Origin: Ignavibacterium sp.
GTDB lineage: Bacteria > Zixibacteria > MSB-5A5 > GN15 > PGXB01
Assembly (NCBI GenBank): GCA_020724775.1
Contig: DYGG01000005.1
Span: 49,902-89,998 of the forward strand
Reading direction: 5' to 3'
Length of the DNA stretch: 40,097 nt
The notes beneath the pieces were generated by a model. The model was not told the origin of the DNA and did no database searches. It saw only the letters and a list, made by a program, of their open reading frames with translations. The position numbers were made by a program, and so were the translations under genes. Of this stretch, positions 16,691-26,029 are shown piece after piece (the stretch's first letter is position 1; every line of letters begins with the position of its first letter).

Positions 16691-18382
16691 TCAACGGAGA
16701 TTAAGTTCAATACCGGCTGTCTCAAAGCGAGCCCGCACCCGCACGGTATCCGGGTAAGAGATTGAGGCTTCCGAGAAACGGAAGGGTCTCAGCGCTCCGG
16801 CGTCGAATATTCCATTCTGATTTTCGTCAAGAAATGCCGAGAGCAGGTACTTTCCCGGAGGAAGTTGATAATTAAAAGTGCCCGGTGCCGCCCGGTATCG
16901 CCATACACCGCTTTCGCCGGCCGACTGAAAACTGAGACATATTTGATTTGACCTGGAAGATGCGCCGCTGTCCAGCGATACTGTCCCGGAGACGGCGCCA
17001 AGGGAATCATTATCATATGTTGTAAAGGTATAGGCAAGAACCGTATCCCCAGCACTATTGCCAGCCAAATCTGAAATTTCAGAGAGATTTACCCTGAGCA
17101 GATATATCTCGCCCCACGCCATATCCGACGTCGCAAGCGTCAACAGGAAGGGATTATCGGTATGACGGTCCGTTTTCACGGATGATGAATCGCTCGTTTT
17201 TAGAACGGTTACGGTGCTCTCTGTCAATTTCCCTATGTCTACCGGCTCCGAGAAGGTCAGTTGCAGCAGGCTGTCGTCCGGGAAGATATACATATTCTTA
17301 TGCGAAAATTCTTCGAGCCTCGGTGACGTCACATCCGGCTCCAGCCGGAATTCCAGATGGGCGCTTTCCAGAACTACCGTGTCGGGCTGGGATATATCCT
17401 TGAGCCGAAGTATCATCTTGTATCCGGAAGACGTTAAACCCCTGAAGTAAAGGCTGAAGTTTGCCGCCGAGTCTTTGCCTTCGGGCAAAATGCCCTCAAC
17501 TTGTAATGTATCACCTGAGATCAGTTCCGTCAGGAATGCATTTATCGATTCATTAAGTTCCTTGCCGTAGTTCAAGGGGCGCGAAAGCCGCACTCTTACC
17601 AGTCTGTTTTCAGTCAATGTAATCGATTGAATGGAAAAGCCGGAAGTATCGGTCTTGCTGAGGGTGAATGGCAGTTCGGCAGCCGTAAGGCCGGAGTCAA
17701 TATTTACGAAGCGATCGGGAATACCAAAAGGCTCATCCGGAAAGTCAAAATAAAGATTCTTATTCTTATCCTGGAAGGCGAAGGGGAAGTATCTCCCGGC
17801 CGGAAGATAGTCTATCAAGAATTCCCCGTCGTTTCCGGTTTGAGTGAGAAAAGGGGGTATAATAGAATCGCCCTTAACTATCGACGCAACCTGAAAAGTA
17901 TCGTAAACGGCAACAGTGACACCGGAAACAGGCTTGCCATTCTGAAATACCATACCGCTCACTTTTCCCCGGTCTATACTTTCTCCCGTGGAAAAAGCGA
18001 ATTGATGAGATTTCTCCATACGGTTGTTGCGTAAGTCGGCAACTCCTGAGCCGATATTGACCACATAGGTGGTATTGGGGGTAAAGTCATGCGGTAGTTT
18101 CATTATAAGTGTCCGGTTCTGCCATTTGTATCTCAGTTTTCCCTCCATATGCGGAGAAATGAAAATCGCCCCCTCTATGCTCTTGGTATTAATCTTTTCA
18201 GAGAATTCGACCGATATTTCGTCGCCTGCCGGGACCGCTACCGCCTCGGTCCGGGGATTGGTATTAAGAATTGTCGGTCCGGTTTTATCGACAGGACCGC
18301 CGGGAGGCGGTTCGATTTTGGCGCAATGGAGTAGGAACGCAGATACTGCCAGAGCGAGCAATAATCGCAATGCTTGCATCAT
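16691..18382 (-). CDS. Ig-like (Big_5) domain lipoprotein
   Basis: 563 residues. The signal ends in the lipobox FLLHC (Cys20). The mature N terminus PPPGGPVDKTGPTIL is typical of Bacteroidetes-type Big_5 lipoproteins. One Big_5 domain spans about residues 35-130 (VEFSEKINTKSIEG; FTPNTTYVVNIGSG). A second spans about 348-455 (LQLTFSEPVDIGKL). Carboxypeptidase-regulatory-like beta folds lie at about 135-235 and 465-545. Each has a DxNxN stretch (DKNKNLYFDFPDE; DENQNGIFDAG) that may bind calcium. It is probably a surface or periplasmic structural lipoprotein with no recognised catalytic site. The start overlaps the TPR gene's stop (ATGATG, so the start could be 18382 or 18379). It is the last gene of the tyrS-TPR-Big_5 set. 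Confidence 0.88.
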   Translation of the reverse strand: MMQALRLLLALAVSAFLLHCAKIEPPPGGPVDKTGPTILNTNPRTEAVAVPAGDEISVEFSEKINTKSIEGAIFISPHMEGKLRYKWQNRTLIMKLPHDFTPNTTYVVNIGSGVADLRNNRMEKSHQFAFSTGESIDRGKVSGMVFQNGKPVSGVTVAVYDTFQVASIVKGDSIIPPFLTQTGNDGEFLIDYLPAGRYFPFAFQDKNKNLYFDFPDEPFGIPDRFVNIDSGLTAAELPFTLSKTDTSGFSIQSITLTENRLVRVRLSRPLNYGKELNESINAFLTELISGDTLQVEGILPEGKDSAANFSLYFRGLTSSGYKMILRLKDISQPDTVVLESAHLEFRLEPDVTSPRLEEFSHKNMYIFPDDSLLQLTFSEPVDIGKLTESTVTVLKTSDSSSVKTDRHTDNPFLLTLATSDMAWGEIYLLRVNLSEISDLAGNSAGDTVLAYTFTTYDNDSLGAVSGTVSLDSGASSRSNQICLSFQSAGESGVWRYRAAPGTFNYQLPPGKYLLSAFLDENQNGIFDAGALRPFRFSEASISYPDTVRVRARFETAGIELNLR

Positions 18383-19977
18383 TCGCTCAGTTTTTTTCGT
18401 AGCTGTTCATTATTACCGTCAAGTTCCAGCGCTTTCTGCCAGTATTTACGAGCGTTTTCAGTATCACCCAGCGCTTTGTAAGCATCGCCCAGGTGGTCGA
18501 ATACAACCGGATCATCGGTAATAACTTCCGCGGCCCGTTTCAATTCTCTCAGGGCGCCAGAATAGTCGCCAGATTTGTACAGCACCCAGCCATAACTGTC
18601 AATGTAGGCGCCGTTGTCGGGCATTATTTCTAAAGCCTTCAAAATGAGTCGCCGGGCATAATCGAGCCTCTCCCCCTTTTCCGCCAGCATATATCCGAGA
18701 TAATTGAGAGACTGACTGTGATCCGGCTGGATTTCCAGAATAGACTCAAAGGTCAAGACTGACCGCTCAAAAAGTCGCCTCCGTTCCAGTGCCGAGCCGA
18801 GCATGAACATCATCCGCAAGGAATCATCGGTGCTGCGCATATATTTCAGCGAATTTTCGTAAGTGGCGACTTCCAGGTCGAGCGAGTCCATTTGCTGGTA
18901 AGTCATCCCGAGATTGAGCCAGCCGTCGGCAATCGAATCAGCCAAGATGGTGACCCGGGTAAAGTGAGATACCGCCCGGGGGAAATCGTCGCCAAGATAA
19001 GCAATCCTTCCGGCGTAGTAATGATTGACCGGATTTTCATCGCCTGATGCGAGCAATTCGGCGAAAATGGAATCGGCAAGCGCCAAACTATCGGTGGTGA
19101 AATACAGAATGGCGAGCCTTCTGACAGCGTTGCGGTCCTGTGGAGCCAGAGAAATTACTGTCTTGGCAGCCGCTATCGCCTTATCAAATTCATTATCTTC
19201 CTGATAAAACCCAAGAAGCCGATTATGTATCAAGGCATTGTTAGGAGAAAGGCGGGCGGCGATTTCGAGGTTCTGCTTGGCCTGAGCCCGATTTCCCTCC
19301 TCCTCGCAGATTACGGACAGTCCGAGATAGGAGCGGATATTGGCTTCGCTGGAATCCATATCGATAGATATCTGGTAATTCTCCTTGGCTCGGACGATAT
19401 TTCCCAGGCGAAGATAAAGGTTTCCAATTTCTTGAAAAATCCTTGCGCTGGGATAATAGAAGGAAATTCTTTCAAATGCCCAAACAGCCGAATCAAGGGC
19501 CTCCATCTCCTGGTAATATGCGGCAAGCATATTCAAGGCGGAAACATTGGCGGTATCGAGCCGGGCGGTCTCAAGATATGCCATCTTTGCCGAATCGTGA
19601 AGACCGAGCGCCCGATAGGCATCGGCAATTAGCAGCCAGACCTCAGAACCTTTGGGGTCAATGAATTCGGTTTCGCTGAGCGCTTCCCGGTAATTTCCCA
19701 GTTTGAAAAGCGACAGGGCGTAAGAATATTGAAGCACCGATGATTCGGGGTAGTACTTGAGCGCTTCGGCGTACTGACGGCTGGCAAGAGGGATTTCGCC
19801 CAGCAACTCCAATATGGTGGCGTTGGTGTAATGAGTGTATGCCTGGCGATTGAGTATTTCAGGCGGCACCGCGACCTTTTCAACCGCCGCCTCTTCTGTT
19901 ATTTTCACGCCAGGTTTGCCGCAACCTGACATCATAAGCAGGCTGACAGCAAGTCCCATAATTCTTAAGGCTCTCAT
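18379..19977 (-). CDS. Tetratricopeptide-repeat lipoprotein
   Basis: 532 residues. The lipoprotein signal ends in MMSGC (Cys19). About 12-14 TPR units fill residues 45 to 525, seen as repeated patterns such as ALKYYPESSVLQYSYALSLFKLGNYREAL and AYKALGDTENARKYWQKALELD. Such solenoids act as protein-interaction scaffolds; no catalytic domain is visible. It lies 40 bases downstream of tyrS on the same strand and overlaps the Big_5 lipoprotein gene, so the two lipoproteins may be produced together and interact at the outer membrane. That partnership is inferred from gene order only. Confidence 0.9.
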   Translation of the reverse strand: MRALRIMGLAVSLLMMSGCGKPGVKITEEAAVEKVAVPPEILNRQAYTHYTNATILELLGEIPLASRQYAEALKYYPESSVLQYSYALSLFKLGNYREALSETEFIDPKGSEVWLLIADAYRALGLHDSAKMAYLETARLDTANVSALNMLAAYYQEMEALDSAVWAFERISFYYPSARIFQEIGNLYLRLGNIVRAKENYQISIDMDSSEANIRSYLGLSVICEEEGNRAQAKQNLEIAARLSPNNALIHNRLLGFYQEDNEFDKAIAAAKTVISLAPQDRNAVRRLAILYFTTDSLALADSIFAELLASGDENPVNHYYAGRIAYLGDDFPRAVSHFTRVTILADSIADGWLNLGMTYQQMDSLDLEVATYENSLKYMRSTDDSLRMMFMLGSALERRRLFERSVLTFESILEIQPDHSQSLNYLGYMLAEKGERLDYARRLILKALEIMPDNGAYIDSYGWVLYKSGDYSGALRELKRAAEVITDDPVVFDHLGDAYKALGDTENARKYWQKALELDGNNEQLRKKLSE

Positions 19978-20017
19978 AAAATAATTATATGATGATGGAC
20001 CGTAAAAGATGGCCCCA

Positions 20018-21301
20018 TCAGGTCCTCAATCGCAGATATTTTCTCTTCCCGACTTTTACCAGCATCCCGTCGCTGAGCGGAACTTCGTGATTGTCATCGG
20101 TAACTTTAGCCTGATTAAGATAGACGCCGCCGGCGGCAATCAGCCTTCTGGCTTCACTATTGGAGGATACCAGACCGGAGTCGGTCAGGAGTCGAACTAT
20201 CCAGACCTTGCCGTCGTATTTCCTGCAGTCATATTCCGGGATTTCATCCGGAATCTCCTTGCGAGAAAAAACTTTCTCAAATTCTTCCCTGGCTTCTTTC
20301 GCGGCGTCGGCGCTATGATACATCCGCACCAAAGTTTCCCCGAGCATCTTTTTCAGATTCATCGGATTCTCCGCGCTGTTTTCCAGGGAGACCTTTACCC
20401 GGCTCAATTCGTTCCGGCTCAAATCGGTGGTCAATTCAAAGTAAGAATAAATCAAATTGTCCGGTATCGACATAACCTTCCCGAATATCTCAGATGCCGA
20501 TTCATCGATTCCGATATAATTGCCCAGCGACTTTGACATACGATTCTGCCCGTCCAGTCCCACCAGCACCGGCAGAGTCAAGACCATTTGCGGGCGAACG
20601 CCATAATCAAGTTGAATCTCCCGCCCGGTTAAGAGATTAAACTTCTGCTCGGTAGCCCCTATTTCGACATCGGCTTTAATCGCGACAGAATCATATGCCT
20701 GCATCAGGGGATAAAACATTTCGTGAATCGAGATAGGGTTTCCTGACCGGTAACGTTTCTCAAAATCATCTCGTTCCAGCATCCGCGCCACGGTAAATTT
20801 GGAAGCCAGTTCCATTATCTCCTTGAAAGACATCTTCGAAAACCATTCGCCGTTGTAATGCACTTCCGTTGCCGCTTTATCCAATATCTTGAAAAACTGC
20901 TTCTGGTAGGTCACAGCGTTGGCACGGATGGTCTCATATGACAACTGTGGCCGAGTGGCCGACCGTCCGGAGGGGTCGCCGACCAGTCCGGTATAATCAC
21001 CGATTATCAGAATTATTTTATGCCCCAACTCTTGAAACTGTTTTAATTTGCGGATGCCGACGGTATGGCCGATATGGATGTCCGGGGCAGTGGGGTCAAA
21101 GCCCTGCTTAATTCTAAGGGGGACATTATCTTCTATCGCCTTTTTAAGGCGTTCCTTGAACTCTGCCTCGGGAATTATCTCCACCGCGCCACGGGAGATA
21201 GTCTCCCATTGCCTAGCAAATTCTTTGTTTGTGTCCGTATTCAATTCCGGCAAACCTCTTTCTCTCAGGCTCTTGATCCTTAATACAGCCTTTTGCAACA
21301 A
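20018..21301 (-). CDS. tyrS: Tyrosyl-tRNA synthetase
   Basis: Up to 427 residues. A class Ic synthetase with HIGH (residues 76-79 of the longest form, in PDIHIGHT), the GDYTGLVGDPSGRS segment (about 101-114) and the KMSKS-type RMSKS in QNRMSKSLGNY. A C-terminal S4 RNA-binding domain ends the protein (about 360-425, SNSEARRLIAAGGVYLN). The arrangement fits the TyrZ-like subgroup. The longest form starts at a TTG at 21301 with no ribosome binding site. The TTG at 21244 (about 408 residues), preceded by AAGAGG, fits the usual N terminus better, so the start is uncertain. The two lipoprotein genes follow on the same strand. Confidence 0.96.
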   Translation of the reverse strand: MLQKAVLRIKSLRERGLPELNTDTNKEFARQWETISRGAVEIIPEAEFKERLKKAIEDNVPLRIKQGFDPTAPDIHIGHTVGIRKLKQFQELGHKIILIIGDYTGLVGDPSGRSATRPQLSYETIRANAVTYQKQFFKILDKAATEVHYNGEWFSKMSFKEIMELASKFTVARMLERDDFEKRYRSGNPISIHEMFYPLMQAYDSVAIKADVEIGATEQKFNLLTGREIQLDYGVRPQMVLTLPVLVGLDGQNRMSKSLGNYIGIDESASEIFGKVMSIPDNLIYSYFELTTDLSRNELSRVKVSLENSAENPMNLKKMLGETLVRMYHSADAAKEAREEFEKVFSRKEIPDEIPEYDCRKYDGKVWIVRLLTDSGLVSSNSEARRLIAAGGVYLNQAKVTDDNHEVPLSDGMLVKVGKRKYLRLRT

Positions 21302-21363
21302 TAATTAACGGTAACCTCAAACGCAACAGTAAAAATTCCAGGACACCTCTTTTGCCGTTGTCG

Positions 21364-21391
21364 TTGTATAACTCTTCAGACAGATTATAAT
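21364..21391 (+). promoter_or_regulatory. Candidate promoter for the PBP1A gene
   Basis: TTGTAT (21364-21369), a 16-base spacer and a perfect TATAAT (21386-21391). It lies in the divergent gap between tyrS and the PBP gene and gives a leader of about 45 nt. A second -35-like TTGACT (21406) has no good -10. Confidence 0.4.
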
Positions 21392-21442
21392 TCGGCAGTT
21401 TTTTCTTGACTTGGAGCCGAAAAGGAGAGATTTATAGAAGAT

Positions 21443-23593
21443 ATGCCAAGAGACACGATTAAAAGAATTACCGATTTCATCGGCAAGCGCAAAGCGCTTC
21501 TTATACTGGCGGCTCTGACCGCAGTATTCCTGCTTATCGTCCTTTACCGAACATATGTGGTTTATCAAAAGGATCTCCCCTCTTTTGAAAGTCTTCATAA
21601 TATCGAGCCGTCACTGAAAACGAAGATCTACGCATCCGACGGCACCCTGCTGCAGGAATATTTCAATGAGAATCGGGTTCTGACACCGTACAATGAAATT
21701 CCTGAAAAAATGGTGAATATGCTTCTGGCGGTCGAAGACCGCGACTTTTTCAATCATTGGGGAATAAATTTCCCCCGCCTTGTCAAGGCGCTGTTTATCA
21801 ATGTGACGCAATGGCGGGTGGCACAAGGAGCCTCGACCTTGACCCAGCAATTGGCCCGTATGCTCTTTTTGAATCGCAAAAAAACAGTCGAGCGCAAAAT
21901 CAAGGAAGCCCTTACGGCGATTAAATTGGAGCGGACCTATTCCAAGGAAGAGATACTTCAGATGTATCTCAATCAGTATTACTTTGGAAGGGGGGCATAT
22001 GGCATTGCGGCCGCGGCCCGCGCCTATTTTGACAAATCGGTTGGTGAGTTGAATATAAATGACTGCGCTTTACTGGTAGGGCTCCTGAAAGCCCCCAGCC
22101 GGTATTCGATATTCGACTCCACCGAGCAAGCGGTAAGAATCAGGAATTCATCCCTATATTCATTCTATGCCTGGGGCAAAATATCGCGGACGGAATATGA
22201 CTCCTTAAGAAATCTTCCTCTGGAAGTGAAGATGCCAAGCGAGGAAACGGGACGGGCGCCGTACTTCACGGAAATGGTGCGTCAGTATCTGCTTGAGAAA
22301 TATGGGGAAAACCAGCTTTACTCCGGCGGACTCCGAGTTATAACATCGTTAAACTGGGACCTGCAGGAAAAAGCGGAAAAGGAGATGAAAAGGAAGTTAG
22401 ATGACTTGCAGGCATTCTATGAGCGCAATTATTCTATTAACAATCCTGCTTATACGATAGAAGTCCCCGACCCAGATTCGGGCTACCAGTCAACCAAGCG
22501 AATTTACAAACAGATTCAAGGGGCGGCGGTGTCGATTGAAAACGAGACCGGGAATATAATTGTCCTTATAGGCGGCAAGTCGTTTGAGACAAGCAAATTC
22601 AATCGGGCGGTGCAGGGGTTGCGCCAGCCGGGGTCAGCGTTCAAGCCATTTGTCTATACCGCCGCCATGGATAATGGATACCACCCCAGTGATATTCTTT
22701 ACGATAATTCCATCGTTTTGAAAATACCGGGCGCAAAGGAGTGGCGGCCGCAAAATTTCGACAATGAATTCATGGGCGAGATGACTCTCCGGGACGGTTT
22801 GCGTCTCTCCAGAAATCTTATCGCCATTAAGTTACTGCTTAAAGTCAGCCCGGAGCAGGCGATTTTCTACGCTAACAGGATGGGTATCAACACCCCCCTT
22901 CAGGCGGTGCCGTCGCTGGCAATCGGTACCAGCGAGGTAAGGCTGGTGGAATTGACCTCCGCCTACTCGGTCTTTCCCAATCACGGTATTAAAGCGCCTT
23001 ACCGGTATATTCTGAAAGTGATTGACCGCTATGGAAACGTCTTGGAAGATAATTCCAACGCGCAGAAGGAGGAGGTTTTGTCGGCGCCGACCGCTTATAT
23101 AATGGTAAATATGATGCAATCGGTCATTGAGAACGGCACCGGACGGGCGGCGCGCTGGCTCGGTTTCACCCGCCCTGCCGCCGGCAAGACCGGAACATCG
23201 GACGCCTTCTGCGACAACTGGTTTATCGGCTTCACACCGCAGATTACTACCGGCGTCTGGGTAGGCTTTGATGACAAGACTTCTATTGGCAAAAATCAAA
23301 CCGGTGGCGCCAATGCTCTTCCTGTCTGGACCGCTATTATGAAAGCGGCGCATGACACCCTGCCAATTGTCGATTTCGAGGTCCCGGAGGGGGTTGTATT
23401 CCTGGATGTTTGCCTCAACTCCGGAAAACTGGCAACCAATCGCTGTATTGAAGTTCGTCGTGAAGTTTTCAAAGCGTCCGATACTCCGACAGAAACCTGC
23501 CCGGTTCACCCGTCCAAAGGGCTTTATGTAGGTCCGTCGGTCAAAGACAACTTTCTTATTCCTGAAGATAGCGCCGACATTTATCATTTTTGA
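21443..23593 (+). CDS. mrcA: Bifunctional penicillin-binding protein 1A (transglycosylase/transpeptidase)
   Basis: 716 residues. A short cytoplasmic tail is followed by one membrane anchor (about 17-36), a GT51 glycosyltransferase domain and a class A transpeptidase domain. GT51 catalytic Glu98 lies in AVEDRDFFNHWG, and the QGASTLTQQLARM and RKIKEALTAIKLE blocks are intact. Transpeptidase motifs are SAFK (Ser398 to Lys401), SRN (456-458) and KTGT (582-585). The enzyme polymerises lipid II and cross-links peptidoglycan on the outer face of the inner membrane. The length is normal for a compact PBP1A without a large OB insertion. AAAGGAG lies 15 bases before the ATG, rather far for a ribosome binding site. 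The tRNA-Leu gene follows. Confidence 0.95.
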   Translation: MPRDTIKRITDFIGKRKALLILAALTAVFLLIVLYRTYVVYQKDLPSFESLHNIEPSLKTKIYASDGTLLQEYFNENRVLTPYNEIPEKMVNMLLAVEDRDFFNHWGINFPRLVKALFINVTQWRVAQGASTLTQQLARMLFLNRKKTVERKIKEALTAIKLERTYSKEEILQMYLNQYYFGRGAYGIAAAARAYFDKSVGELNINDCALLVGLLKAPSRYSIFDSTEQAVRIRNSSLYSFYAWGKISRTEYDSLRNLPLEVKMPSEETGRAPYFTEMVRQYLLEKYGENQLYSGGLRVITSLNWDLQEKAEKEMKRKLDDLQAFYERNYSINNPAYTIEVPDPDSGYQSTKRIYKQIQGAAVSIENETGNIIVLIGGKSFETSKFNRAVQGLRQPGSAFKPFVYTAAMDNGYHPSDILYDNSIVLKIPGAKEWRPQNFDNEFMGEMTLRDGLRLSRNLIAIKLLLKVSPEQAIFYANRMGINTPLQAVPSLAIGTSEVRLVELTSAYSVFPNHGIKAPYRYILKVIDRYGNVLEDNSNAQKEEVLSAPTAYIMVNMMQSVIENGTGRAARWLGFTRPAAGKTGTSDAFCDNWFIGFTPQITTGVWVGFDDKTSIGKNQTGGANALPVWTAIMKAAHDTLPIVDFEVPEGVVFLDVCLNSGKLATNRCIEVRREVFKASDTPTETCPVHPSKGLYVGPSVKDNFLIPEDSADIYHF

Positions 23594-23635
23594 CAGGCGC
23601 TTATCCCCTTACCATCCTCGTCGGTCAGTTAGTTC

Positions 23636-23664
23636 TTGACAGCAAAATCCGGGCGATATATTAT
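23636..23664 (+). promoter_or_regulatory. Promoter of tRNA-Leu
   Basis: TTGACA (23636-23641), a 17-base spacer and TATTAT (23659-23664, five of six consensus bases). The tRNA begins 10 bases after the -10, which places the start of transcription 2-3 bases before the mature 5' end. This is the best promoter in the window. Confidence 0.7.
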
Positions 23665-23673
23665 TGGCAGACT

Positions 23674-23757
23674 GCCGGAGTGGTGAAACTGGTAGACGCA
23701 GAGGACTCAAAATCCTCCGATGGCAACATCATGTCGGTTCGATTCCGACCTCCGGCA
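23674..23757 (+). tRNA. tRNA-Leu (anticodon CAA)
   Basis: 84 nt. The acceptor stem is GCCGGAG (23674-23680) paired with CTCCGGC (23750-23756), with discriminator A at 23757. The anticodon arm is GAGGA/TCCTC with loop CTCAAAA, so the anticodon is CAA, reading UUG. A long variable arm with a GATG/CATC stem marks a class II tRNA, as expected for leucine. The T arm contains GGTTCGATTCC. The 3' CCA is not encoded and must be added after transcription. Confidence 0.95.
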
Positions 23758-23954
23758 TCTTGAAAAATACCGATGGATTATCCCCTTAGATTCTTCCTTC
23801 CGAGTTCTCATTGTCATAAATGGGTCGATTTGTCGCTTTTGTTTTATCCTCAAAATACCGGGGTTAAAGGAACTTTTGCCGAATACGGAATGTTACACCA
23901 AATATCGACTCATTTAGTCAACGTTCTGTCTTATCTAAATCATAGGAGGATTCA

Positions 23955-25916
23955 ATGCACCGAGGAGTGAGATTGCTCGGAGTATTTCTGTTGCCAGTGG
24001 TTCTTATCGCTGTCTTCACCAACAGCGCCGTTGCGGTGATACACCATATCAGCATCGGCAATTTCTTCTTCAGCCCCACTAACACCACCGTTAATCCGGG
24101 AGATACCGTTCGCTGGACTATGACAGGCGGTATTATCCATACCACCACCTCTGATATCGGCTCTCCCAAGAGTTGGAACTCGGGGGATATGTCGGTGAGC
24201 GACACATATGATGTTGTCTTCACCGCCGGCGATGGTCCCGGTCCTTTTCCTTACCATTGCGCCTATCATCCGACAATGGTGGACACGATATTTATGGCGC
24301 CGGCGCCGGCCGATTCTACGGTCTTTGTCTTCCTTATGAATGAAGCCCAGTCAAACTCCTGCGCCGGAACCGGCAGCCCGGCCACCGGTTTTGGAGTCGC
24401 TGTCCTCAACAGCGATTCGACACAACTTTCGTTCCATATTGTCCATAATGTGGCTGGGGCGGTTGATGCGCATGTTCATCTGGGCGCTCCCTGCGTTGAA
24501 GGAGGGATAGTCTTTCCATTTTCTTCTCCGGCGAGCCCGATTGTAGAGAACTGGGCATTAACGCCTACCGATGTCGCCAATCTCTTTGCAGGCAATCTCT
24601 ATGTGAATGTCCACTCACCGTCATTTCCTGCCGGTGAAATCCGGGGACAGATTGTCCCGACCGAAGTCAGATTTTTGTTCACCCTTGATGAAGCGCAGGC
24701 TAACGGCGGAGCCGGAACCGGCAGTTTTGCCAATGGACTTGCCATCGGATTGCTCAATGCCAACGGCAAAGAACTATCTACAACTATCAGGCACGATATT
24801 GTCTCTCCGGCGGATGCGCATATTCATATCGGCGCCCCCGGTGTTGAGGGAGGAATCAAGTTTGGGTTCAGCAGTCCGGTCAGCCCGATATCCGGAACCT
24901 GGACGCTCGGCAAATCGGATATTATTGACCTTCTGTCAGGAAATCTCTATGTCAATGTTCATTCGACGGCCTTTCCGGCGGGAGAAATCAGGGGGCAATA
25001 TGTTAACTCTGACATCGTATTTACATCAAGGCTTGATGAGGAACAGTCCGGCAATACCGGCAGTCCGGCTACCGGGTTCAGCACCCTGGTTTTGAAAACA
25101 GACCCATACAAACCGATGCAACTCGACATATATTGCGAGCATAATGTCAGCAGTCCGGTCGATGCCCATATTCATCTGGGCGCTCCGGGGGTGGACGGTC
25201 TGATTCAGTTTGCTTTTAGCAGCCCGGTCAGCCCTATTTCCGATTCCTGGCTCCTCAATAACAGCGATTTGACAAATCTCCTTAATGGCAACCTCTATAT
25301 CAACATACATTCGACCACATTCCCGGCCGGCGAAATACGGGGACAATACACCTTGACTGATTCGCAAGCGATTAAATTCTATCTGGATGACAATCAGGCA
25401 AACAATTGCCTCGGCACCGGCAGTTCCGCGCTGGGAACCGGGATGGTAGTGCTAAAACCGGGTGGGCGTGAAATGACGGTTTCGCTGACTCATAATGTAT
25501 CCAGCCCGGTGGATGGCCATATACATCTGGGAGGTACGTGCATAACCGGCGGTATATTATTTGGATTTACCAGTCCCATAAGCCCGATTAAGGATGTCTG
25601 GTACCTGACTCCGCTCGATATTATAGACCTAATGCAGAAGGAACTTTATGCCAATGTCCATTCAGCAGCATTCCCGGCCGAAGAGATCCGCGGGCAAATA
25701 GTTCCGCCGACTTTTCGCTGCGGCGATGCCAACGGAAACGGTTCGATAAATATCTTGGATGCCACCTTCATAATTGCTTATCTGTTCAAGGGCGTTCCGG
25801 AACCGGTTCCGCTGCAGTCGGCAAACGTAAATAACACCGGCGGAATAAACATTCTCGATGCCACTTATCTGATAAGTTATCTCTTCAAGGGAGGACCCAA
25901 CCCCAACTGTCCTTGA
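23955..25916 (+). CDS. Secreted cupredoxin, 4x CHRD and dockerin-repeat protein
   Basis: 653 residues. A signal peptide of about 27 residues is followed by a plastocyanin-like domain (about 28-115) with a full set of possible type-1 copper ligands: His62, Cys102, His105 and Met108 (in YHCAYHPTM). Four consecutive CHRD domains follow (about 121-225, 228-335, 338-440 and 455-575), each with a DAHIHLGAPG-like segment and ending FPAGEIRGQ. The C terminus is a dockerin type I pair (DANGNGSINILDATF and VNNTGGINILDATYLISYLFKGG). The start is fixed by AGGAGG before the ATG. It is probably exported; the dockerin may bind a cell-surface cohesin or act only as a calcium-binding tail. A terminator follows, so the gene seems to be transcribed alone. 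No enzymatic role can be assigned. Confidence 0.9.
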   Translation: MHRGVRLLGVFLLPVVLIAVFTNSAVAVIHHISIGNFFFSPTNTTVNPGDTVRWTMTGGIIHTTTSDIGSPKSWNSGDMSVSDTYDVVFTAGDGPGPFPYHCAYHPTMVDTIFMAPAPADSTVFVFLMNEAQSNSCAGTGSPATGFGVAVLNSDSTQLSFHIVHNVAGAVDAHVHLGAPCVEGGIVFPFSSPASPIVENWALTPTDVANLFAGNLYVNVHSPSFPAGEIRGQIVPTEVRFLFTLDEAQANGGAGTGSFANGLAIGLLNANGKELSTTIRHDIVSPADAHIHIGAPGVEGGIKFGFSSPVSPISGTWTLGKSDIIDLLSGNLYVNVHSTAFPAGEIRGQYVNSDIVFTSRLDEEQSGNTGSPATGFSTLVLKTDPYKPMQLDIYCEHNVSSPVDAHIHLGAPGVDGLIQFAFSSPVSPISDSWLLNNSDLTNLLNGNLYINIHSTTFPAGEIRGQYTLTDSQAIKFYLDDNQANNCLGTGSSALGTGMVVLKPGGREMTVSLTHNVSSPVDGHIHLGGTCITGGILFGFTSPISPIKDVWYLTPLDIIDLMQKELYANVHSAAFPAEEIRGQIVPPTFRCGDANGNGSINILDATFIIAYLFKGVPEPVPLQSANVNNTGGINILDATYLISYLFKGGPNPNCP

Positions 25917-25937
25917 ATTCAAGAAGAGTTAAACCAG

Positions 25938-25970
25938 AAGGAAGAACTGTCCGGCTCTTCCTTTTTTTAT
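25938..25970 (+). terminator. Rho-independent terminator after the CHRD/dockerin gene
   Basis: AAGGAAGA (25938-25945) pairs with TCTTCCTT (25956-25963) around a 10-base loop. The 3' arm merges into a run of seven T (25962-25968). It lies 22 bases after the stop codon. Confidence 0.8.
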
Positions 25971-26029
25971 TTATTTGTCATAAGCCAGTATAATTCCTAT
26001 CTTTTATCAAATTTGCAGGATAGGACTAT

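Noticed and set aside
21406-21434. TTGACT as the -35 of the PBP1A promoter
   Set aside because: No acceptable -10 lies at the right distance; the TTGTAT/TATAAT pair upstream is better.
22832-23587. A 251-codon minus-strand open frame inside the PBP1A gene
   Set aside because: It covers the transpeptidase domain with SRN/KTGT motif region on the other strand; no motif or start signal supports it.
24340-25700. Regularly recurring DNA segments, at first glance a repeat array
   Set aside because: The period is about 330 bases and the copies differ; they are the coding repeats for four CHRD domains, not CRISPR.
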